Positions 56,822-64,000 of a stretch of DNA of 64,000 bases are shown here, one piece after another. The translations under genes were made by a program, and so were the position numbers. The first letter of the stretch is position 1. Each line of letters starts with the position of its first letter. The notes beneath the pieces were generated by a model. That model was given only the letters and a program-made list of their open reading frames with translations. It was not told the origin of the DNA and searched no databases. Origin of the DNA: Arion vulgaris (Eukaryota > Mollusca > Gastropoda > Stylommatophora > Arionidae); the NCBI GenBank assembly GCA_020796225.1, contig CM036755.1:78873772-78937771 (forward strand), written 5' to 3'.

Positions 56822-57236
56822 GACAGACAGTGAGGAAAGCAGCTTTGAGGGAAGATGTCAACTGCTAATGAACAAGACAGACAGTCACATAAGCGGCTTT
56901 GAGGGAAGATGTCAACTGCTAATGAACAAGACAGACAGTCACATAAGCGGCTTTGAGGGAAGATGTCAACTGCTAATGAACAAGACAGACAGTCACATAA
57001 GCGGCTTTGAGGGAAGATGTCAACTGCTAATGAACAAGACAGACAGTCACATAAGCGGCTTTGAGGGAAGATGTCAACTGCTAATGAACAAGACAGACAG
57101 TCACATAAGCGGCTTTGAGGAAAGATGTCAACTGCTAATGAACAAGACAGACAGTCACATAAGCGGCTTTGAGGGAAGATGTCAACTGCTAATGAACAAG
57201 ACAGACAGTCACATAAGCGGCTTTGAGAGAAGATGT
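56822..57236 (+). repeat. 54-bp minisatellite derived from LINE coding sequence
   Basis: Seven units encode an 18-residue repeat (SGFEGRCQLL, MNKTDSHI). The last, SGFERRCLRRILRIRW, runs in frame into a LINE ORF2, where FERRCLRRILR is the natural sequence. Confidence 0.9.
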
Positions 57237-57600
57237 CTCAGAAGAATTCTCCGAATTCGTTGGGATCAGAGAATACCAAATACTGAGATCACCCTGCAAA
57301 CATGCATCAACAATATCAACCAGGAAATAAAACGTAGAAGATGGAAGTTGTTGGGACATACATTAAGAATGCAGAAAACCAGACACCCACATGTGGCTTT
57401 GAAATGGAATTCGGAATGAGGCAAGAGAGGTAGGAGGCGACCTAGAGAGAGATGATACATGAACTGTAGACAGAGAAAGAGAAGAGACAGAGAAAGACCT
57501 GGAATGAACTAAGCTGGCTTGTTCAAGACAGATCTGATTGGATGAAATTTGTTGATGTCTTATGCTTTAACGGAAGTTAGGAGTACAAGGAGAGATACTA
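57226..57600 (+). mobile_element. LINE ORF2 3' end
   Basis: RCLRRILRIRWDQRIPNTEI, then INQEIKRRRWKLLGHTLRMQ and HVALKWNSE. Past stops follow a GRRPRER stretch, TWNELSWLVQDRSDW and a final CFNGS. RT motifs are absent. Confidence 0.8.
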
Positions 57601-57893
57601 ACCCCTCCTATAAATTAATGCTTCACTATGAAATACTCAAGTAGATATGATATTTGAGTATTTCTAAATATATTCCTATCTGCTTTCTTTTTGTATAATC
57701 AAGATCAGCTACACAGATCATTTTCTGATAATCAAGTTAACAGCTACACATGTTATTTTCTGATAATCAGAAAGACTGTAGTAAATCTCTTTACCAGAAG
57801 TCAAAATATCAAAACAAGATATCAGTTATCTACCCTTTCATTTCATCTTTGTTTTCTGTCTCTCTTAGTTATGAACCGTATAGTCTTGTAATG
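57601..57893. other. unassigned AT-rich intron
   Basis: Short near-duplications of CAGCTACACA(G/T)..ATTTTCTGATAATCA occur at 57708-57765. Nothing else was seen. Confidence 0.45.
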
Positions 57894-58235
57894 TAGTTTT
57901 GGGTCGTAGTCTTGGATCGTTGTCTTGGATCGTAGTCTTGGATCGTGGTCTTGGTTCGTAGTCTTGGATGGTAGTCTTGGATCGTTGTCTTGGATGGTAG
58001 TCTTGGATGGTAGTCTTGGATCGTGGTCTTGGTTCGTGGTCTTGGGTCGTAGTCTTGGGTCGTAGTCTTGGGTCGTAGTCTTGGATCGTTGTCTTGGATG
58101 GTAGTCTTGGATCGTAGTCTTGGATCGTAGTCTTGGATCGTAATCTTGAGTCGCAGTCTTGTGTCGTAATCTTGGATCGTAATTTTGGATCGTAGTCTTG
58201 GATCGTAGTCTTGGATCGTAGACTCGGATCGAATC
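57894..58235. repeat. 13-bp minisatellite, about 26 copies
   Basis: The unit is GTAGTCTTGGATC, with GTTGTC, GGTC, TGGGTC and TGGATGG variants. The minus-strand D/R/K-rich frame is an artefact. Confidence 0.95.
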
Positions 58236-58423
58236 TGAGATAATTGACTTAAACCCAAATTCTACATTGTTCTAGTCTGGCGATTTGCATTGAAAGAAAT
58301 GATAAAGAAATAAACTTGTAACGTTTTTACACAAAAATACAGTTTCAATTTTGTTTATTACGAATGAGTTGACATCAATTGTGAAATGTGTGTGTGCGTG
58401 CTTATTAAAAATGTGCAATGATT

Positions 58424-58512
58424 TGCAGTTGTGTGTAATGATGTGCAATGACTTGCAGTTGTGTGTAATGATGTGTAATGACTTGCAGTTGTGTGTAATG
58501 ATGTGTAATGTT
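58424..58512. repeat. 30-bp minisatellite, 3 copies
   Basis: The unit is TTGCAGTTGTGTGTAATGAT then GTGTAATGAC, just upstream of the next exon. Confidence 0.9.
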
Positions 58513-58591
58513 TGTAATGATGCTGCATCTGTTATAGATTGCTTATGTCATATGATGACAATCGATTGCACTGCTTTTGTCTTCCTTGTAG

Positions 58592-60359
58592 TACAAGCAG
58601 TGGTGCTCTCAACTTGATCATGATGAACAGATACCAGAATCTTTGCTTAAAATGATTTCCAACGAAGAGGTCATGATAATGAAGAAACAGATGGAACAAG
58701 CAAGAAGATCAATGGTTCAGCAACAGCAATATGATATTGGAATTTCATCGACGTCTTCCTCGTCTTCTGAGTCGTCATCACCACCACAACGTGAGCAGTC
58801 TGAACAGCAATCTCAACGTGAAACAAGAGGGGAGCCATCATCGTATCATCAAAGTATATCAACTCAACCATCGACATCATCATTACCTCAATCTCATCAT
58901 CGTCTAGAATTACTATCTCAACATCATCAGTTACCATCTCAACATCAGCAACAGCGACAACAACAACATCATCATCCTCTAGAAGGTAAACAGTCAAGCG
59001 TTGCATATTTACAAAGACAGGTGGCATTCGACAGTTCACAAAGTGAGGAGAACAAGAATATGTCATTAATGCAACAACCTCTAAAACATGTTCCCAAACA
59101 AATATTGCACGCGCAGCAATATGCTACCAGCTCTCCAAACCCTCAAACACAATTTAACCAACAGCAAAAGGAACAGAACGAGAAATGGCTTCAGCATCAA
59201 CAACACCAACAAAGAATAGAAAATGCATGTCCAACAACTCTTCATCATTACAATCTACCTCAACAGCAATCTCAAAGAATGATTGTTTCATTTAGTTCCA
59301 AAAGTGAACCAGCTTTTAAATATGAACAATCTTCTGATAGACCTCGAGTAGCTTCCACTTCCGGATTGGATAATTTAAAACATGCACCAAGTTGTAGCTT
59401 CAGGAAATGAAACAAAACGAACAAGATCTTTGAGTAATCCAGCTTCAATGATATCTCTTACTCGATCTAACACATCAAGTACACAGAGCTTACCGGACTC
59501 ATCGCAAGCTTTACAGGATAGTAAGATGCTATTAAGCCAGCAACGTCTTGGTTTGTTTACAGGAGATTTGATAAGATCTAGTACTCAATCTTTGAGTCTC
59601 AACATGCCAACATCTGTAACAATTGAAGATAGCAGTTCATCAGATGAGAACGTCAATGAGCAACAGTTGTTTATATCGACTGTGTTGTCCAAGAAACGTT
59701 CGTTATCAAATCCTTCCGTTCATGGTAACCCCAAGCGGAGTACAACATTCACAAACGTGTCATCACCAGCGTCTACTGCCTCTAACTATGACCTCCAGAC
59801 TAAACTTAGGAACTTAACAACGGTTCATTGTTTCAGTAACACCAGAACGTCAAACACACCATCACCCTCGTCGTTTGGATACAGTTCATATGGAGTGTTT
59901 TCACCAACATCTACCTCCATTCAAACCAGAAAGACCAGTTCAACTACATCTTCGTCAGCTTCAGCATCACCAGCACCTCCTTCTTCAATTTCGTCCATAC
60001 TCGAACTATCTGCTTCTTCACCAGGAATGTCTTCAACATTTTACCCAGATATTGACATTGCTGGTCAGTCAACATTGAGGCACATCGGCAGTTCTTCTAA
60101 CCTTGATTCCAGTCACTGCTCAACAAGTCTCAGTGCATCGATAGATGAACCAATACCAGAACTCTACTCATTTCTAGATGACCTTGCACATGGTAGTATG
60201 TCCTCGCTTTCTTCGAGACACGGAGCCATCTCCAATCCCAGCACTCCAATGGCTTTGACCCCCAAACCACAGGATCAACCTTCGACCCCTGACCAATCAT
60301 TTACAAATGTTCCTAAAATTATTCACGAGTATTTAGACAGTGATGACGACGATATATGA
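58592..60359 (+). CDS. CREBL2: CREBL2-like factor, zipper end and long tail exon
   Basis: The acceptor is CTTTTGTCTTCCTTGTAG (AG at 58590-58591). The exon opens in phase 0 with YKQWCSQLDHDEQIPESLLK, matching the block after the zipper in CREBL2 and joining ALRDELES across a 13.7 kb intron. Residues 1-30 are the family part. Then come KKQMEQARRSM, Q/S/H-rich sequence to about residue 265, and an S/T/P-rich region with RSLSNP at 59424-59441 and 59697-59714. The end has IPELYSFLDDLAHG and a terminal LDSDDDDI. The stop is at 60357-60359. The first frame ends at a TGA at 59408-59410; the second runs from about 59394 to the end, so one base too many lies near 59395. Counting that, the exon is about 588 codons. 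Known CREBL2 proteins end soon after YKQWC, so the tail is lineage-specific or a fusion. Its role is not known; an activation or regulatory domain is my inference. Confidence 0.75.
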
Positions 60360-60399
60360 ATGAATGATAACACACATTCAAAGTAAACATGAAATAATT

Positions 60400-60910
60400 C
60401 ATGCAAGATAACTACCAACTAGCCCCGATGTTAAGATACCCACAATTCTCGCTGACAGCCAAACAACAGATGATCATCAGCATTTTCATGCCTATTTTAT
60501 GTTACCAGAGTCAAATCCCAATGTTAAGGCGCCCAAAAATCTCACTGAGAGTTACACAACAGATGATCAACAGAATCTGTTGCCTATTTTGTGTTTCCAG
60601 AGCCAAACATGGACAACGAAAAACTACCAACAGCACCAGAAAAGACACAGTCACCAACATTAGCATAAGAAAGAAAGTTTGCATAGAAGCTTGCTTGAAT
60701 TACATTGAGAAACAAAGAATAAAGTGGTTTGGCCACTAAATAAGAATGCAACTAAACTCCACAGTATACAGAGTCTTCTACAACAGAACATTAGGACAGA
60801 AGGCGAGAGGAAGACCATGAAAACAGATGATTAGATGGCATAGCAGAATCCTAACAGAAACCACGACAACTGGGCAACAACCCGGTAGCAGTGGGACGAC
60901 AAAAGAAGAA
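60400..60910 (+). mobile_element. LINE ORF2 3' end downstream of CREBL2
   Basis: NYQLAPMLRYPQFSLTAKQQ, then an IFMPILCYQSQ block that is partly duplicated. Across frames come NYIEKQRIKWFGH and NSTVYRVFYNRTLG. It begins about 40 bases after the CREBL2-like stop codon and ends in GAAGAAGAAGA. Confidence 0.75.
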
Positions 60911-61107
60911 GAAGAAAGCAGACTGATACAAGACAAGACAAACTATTGGGGACCGGTGAAGACCTCAAGCGCATGTTCTGGATATAGTCTTGATTTTTAG
61001 TACATTCAAATATTGATCAATTCGTGAATTGTAGATCATGGATATTGTCATTTTTCTATTCACTTTTTTTGTGTGTGAAGTTTTATTGGATATTGTGATA
61101 GATATGC

Positions 61108-62163
61108 TCTTCTATATGTGGTCCTGCTTCTATATGTGGTCCTGCTTCTATATGTGGTCTTGCTTCTATATGTGGTCCTGCTTCTATATGTGCTCCAGCT
61201 TCTATATGTGGTCCAGCTTCTATACGTGGTCCTGCTTCTATATGTGGTCTTGCTTCTATATGTGGTACAGCTTCTATATGTGGTCTTGCTTCTATACATG
61301 GTCCAGCTTCTATATGTGGTCCTGCTTCTATATGTGGTCTTGCTTCTATACGTGGTCCTGCTTCTATATGTGGTCTTGCTTCTATATGTGGTCCTGCTTC
61401 TATACGTGGTCCTGCTTCTATATGTGGTCCTGCTTCTATATGTGGTCCTGCTTCTATATGTGGTCCTGCTCTATATGTGGTCTTGCTTCTATATGTGGTC
61501 TTGCTTCTATATGTGGTACATCTTCTATATGTGGTACAGCTTCTATATGTGGTACAGCTTCTATATGTGGTCCTGCTTCTATACGTGGTCTTGCTTCTAT
61601 ATGTGGTCTTGCTTCTATACGTGGTCTTGCTTCTATATGTGGTCTTGCTTCTATATGTGGTCTTCTATATGTGGTCCAGCTTCTATACGTGGTCTTGCTT
61701 CTATATGTGGTCCTGCTTCTATACGTGGTCTTGCTTCTATATGTGATCCAGCTTCTATACGTGGTCCTGCTTCTATATGTGGTCTTGCTTCTATACGTGG
61801 TCTTGCTTCTATATGTGGTCCTGCTTCTATACGTGGTCCTGCTTCTATACGTGGTCCTGCTTCTATACGTTGTCCTGCTTCTATATGTGGTCTTGCTTCT
61901 ATATGTGGTCTTGCTTCTATACGTGGTCTTGCTTCTATATGTGGTCTTGCTTCTATATGTGGTCTTGCTTCTATATGTGGTCCTGCTTCTATACGTGGTC
62001 CAGCTTCTATACGTGGTCCTGCTTCTATATGTGGTCTTGCTTCTATATGTGGTCTTGCTTCTATACGTGGTCTTGCTTCTATACGTGGTCCTGCTTCTAT
62101 ATGTGGTCCTGCTTCTATATGTGGTCCTGCTTCTATATGTGGTCCTGCTTCTATATGTGGTTC
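61108..62163. repeat. 18-bp minisatellite, about 58 copies
   Basis: The unit is TGCTTCTATATGTGGTCC, with TATACG, GGTCTT, GGTACA and CCAGC variants. Because 18 is a multiple of 3 and stops are absent, several frames of 239-387 codons are open on both strands. Not coding. Confidence 0.98.
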
Positions 62164-62204
62164 TGACTAACATCAGACATTATGTCTGGACGATTTATTA
62201 GCAA

Positions 62205-62575
62205 TGTACTTCCATATTTATGTTGAATACCACCTTACCATGAGGGATGGTCAATTGTTGAATACCACCTTACCATGAGGGATGGTCAATTGTTGAATAC
62301 CACCTTACCATGAGGGATGGTCAGTTGTTGAATACCACCTTACCATGAGGGATGGTCAATTGTTGAATACCACCTTACCATGAGGGATGGTCAATTGTTG
62401 AATATCACCTTACCATGAGGGATGGTCAATTGTTGAATACCACCTTACCATGAGGGATGGTCAATTGTTGAATACCACCTTACCATGAGGGATGATCTGT
62501 TGAATATCACCTTACCTTGAGGGATCATCAATTGTTGAATACCACCTTCCCATGAGGGATGATCAATTGTTGAAG
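62205..62575. repeat. 35-bp minisatellite, about 10 copies
   Basis: The unit is TTGTTGAATACCACCTTACC then ATGAGGGATGGTCAA. The last units carry TTGAGG, TTCCCATG and GATGATC variants. Confidence 0.96.
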
Positions 62576-63299
62576 ACTTGAAATAACAGATTAGCGACAA
62601 TAGGATAGACTATTTTATATCTTTGATGAAGTCTTTTTTGTAGAGATGTTGATGTAGTCTTATGGTGTATGTACTTTGTCAAACTATTTTACTTGACATT
62701 TAGATGTTTTGCCATTATTAACAAATTATTTGTACGCCAATACATGGCATACTTATTCTGTTCTCTATCTGATAGGATAGGGCAACGACAGAAGAACAGG
62801 CAATGACAATACCGCGACACGACAAGTAGAGGAGTGCACGCGTTGATGTGCAACGACAGAAGAACAGGCAATGACAATACCGCGACACGACATAATATAG
62901 CAGAGGAGTGCACTCGTTGATGTGCAACGCACAAAAGGCGTGCACGTAAAAGCAGAAGAAAGGGGGGTTTCAGATATGACGTAGGTAACGGACGACAGTA
63001 AGAAAAAAGCCGGAGGACATAGAATTAGACAATATAGGTATAATATCCGTAATAAATAATGTATCATTGTAGAAGCATGTCAAATACAGGTTACTGACAG
63101 ACGAAAGAAGTTATATTATTTGTTATATTATTCACCCTACCACATCTATTTGTTTTTGTTGTTGTTGATATACAGAGTGTTTGTAAAGTCTCACAACACT
63201 TCATATGTAGGTCAGCTTGAAAAATGTAGTACATGACGTCATTAAAAAGTGCTAAAAAAAGTAGGGTAATTAGTTACAATAGCTACTGCTACTGAGATA
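62576..63299. other. no gene seen, two-copy 68-bp repeat
   Basis: GCAACGACAGAAGAACAGGC starts two tandem units at 62782 and 62850; the second has an 8-10 base insertion (AATATAGC). The remainder, including a TTG run near 63155, is unassigned. Confidence 0.55.
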
Positions 63300-64000
63300 C
63301 GCTGATAATACTGTCTTAATAGCAAGAAATGAAATGCAGCTCCAGAAATTAGTTGATAAGGTTGTGACAGAAAGTAACAACAAAAGACTCAGTTTGAATA
63401 TTAAGAAGACAGAAGTTATGATAATATAAAAAAAAGCAGATTTTGTCAAAATGCACCAACACAGTAAATGGGACTGATCTAAGATAAGTGCAGCAATTTA
63501 AATACCTCGGAGTCCTGGTAACATCAGATGACAGATGCCGATCAGAAATAAAGAGCAGAATAGGACAAGCGAAAACATCATTCCTGAAAATAAGAAGCAT
63601 TATCTGCAACAAGTCCCTGTCAATCCCGATCAGAATGCGAGTTATTCAGTGCTACATAGAACCAATACTGACATACGGATGCGAGTCATGGACAATGAAC
63701 ACACAGATCGAAACATCTCTGAGGGCCACAGAAATGTGGTTTTATAGAAGAATGATGAGAATCCCATGGACTGCTAAAATAACTAATGTTGAGGTGCTGA
63801 ATGAGACCAAGACACAGAGAAAGCTTATCATCAATATAAGAAAGAGGCAGAGGCATGTCAGACAGAAACACAGACTCCAGAGCACACCCTGCAGTCATGT
63901 CCATAATACAACGAATCGAAACATGGCCCCATGAACGAAGCTTACAGAGCAAGCTATGGGGAACTCTCGAGGAACTTCAACTGACTTGCAGCTTCATAGA
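63300..64000 (+). mobile_element. LINE ORF2 RT end, runs off the window
   Basis: Starts near the RT active site with a degraded TVLIARNEMQLQKLV block, then RLSLNIKKTEVMI. The open frame 63488-63934 reads QFKYLGVLVTSDDRCRSEIK, RIGQAKTSFLKIRSII, IEPILTYGCESWTMN and ATEMWFYRRMMRIPW, and ends in a NIRKRQRHV stretch. It is the same family as the interrupted copy at 19015-19194 and 21424-21700. Stops upstream make it non-functional. Confidence 0.8.

Noticed and set aside
59386..59398. A 13-base GT-AG mini-intron that would restore the tail frame
   Set aside because: Far below any workable spliceosomal intron length; a one-base error is simpler.
58643..60359. Tail as a CRTC-type CREB coactivator
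   Set aside because: Apart from basophilic RxxS sites I see no CRTC N-terminal CREB-binding or C-terminal motif; the exon start is clearly the CREBL2 YKQWC block.
61038..62201. Open frame of 387 residues with apparent membrane-like repeats
   Set aside because: 18-bp array; competing frames of similar length on both strands and no conserved start or unique sequence.

Overview
The window looks like nuclear DNA of an animal, most likely an invertebrate. The evidence is a spliced bZIP gene with GT-AG introns and a dense mix of metazoan transposons: non-LTR retrotransposons with RT and RNase H remnants, a Penelope-like element with a GIY-YIG endonuclease, a mariner, hAT-type MITEs and tRNA-derived SINEs. 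The phylum cannot be fixed from sequence alone; a SINE/LINE head containing a GTCGTAAGAGG(C/T)GACT motif resembles repeats I know from molluscs, but this is weak evidence.

Only one host gene is supported. It is a CREBL2 (REPTOR-BP family) bZIP transcription factor on the + strand. A coding exon at 44679-44910 holds the basic region and the first part of the zipper. A 13.7 kb phase-0 intron follows, and then a large exon at 58592-60359 that starts with the conserved YKQWC block. That exon continues for about 588 codons of Q/S/H-rich, low-complexity protein with two RSLSNP motifs and an acidic C-terminus. Vertebrate CREBL2 is only about 120 residues long. A possible promoter and non-coding first exon lie at 35664-35859. 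The reading frame is broken by two single-base losses in the zipper and one single-base gain in the tail.

The rest is repeats. From 1 to 35 kb there are SINEs, LINE fragments and many minisatellites (63 bp x24 at 7.0-8.6 kb, 37 bp x36 at 8.9-10.2 kb, 60 bp x14 at 23.5-24.3 kb, 34 bp x64 at 27.2-29.4 kb). The same stretch holds a LINE with target-site duplications (11.6-13.0 kb), a Penelope-like element nested in a LINE (19.2-21.4 kb), a mariner nested in another LINE (25.1-26.4 kb), and a perfect 74-bp inverted repeat (34.9-35.1 kb). From 36 to 44.6 kb, in putative intron 1, LINE tails alternate with minisatellites. The main intron (44.9-58.6 kb) contains about a dozen arrays, including 28 bp x57 (54.6-56.2 kb). 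Beyond the gene are a LINE fragment, an 18 bp x58 array, a 35 bp array and a LINE that runs off the end.

Summing array spans by eye, tandem repeats cover about 18 kb, more than a quarter of the window. Several arrays have units that are recognisable pieces of LINE or SINE sequence, so transposon fragments appear to seed the minisatellites. Most long open frames here are artefacts of arrays whose unit contains no stop codon, and are not annotated as genes.
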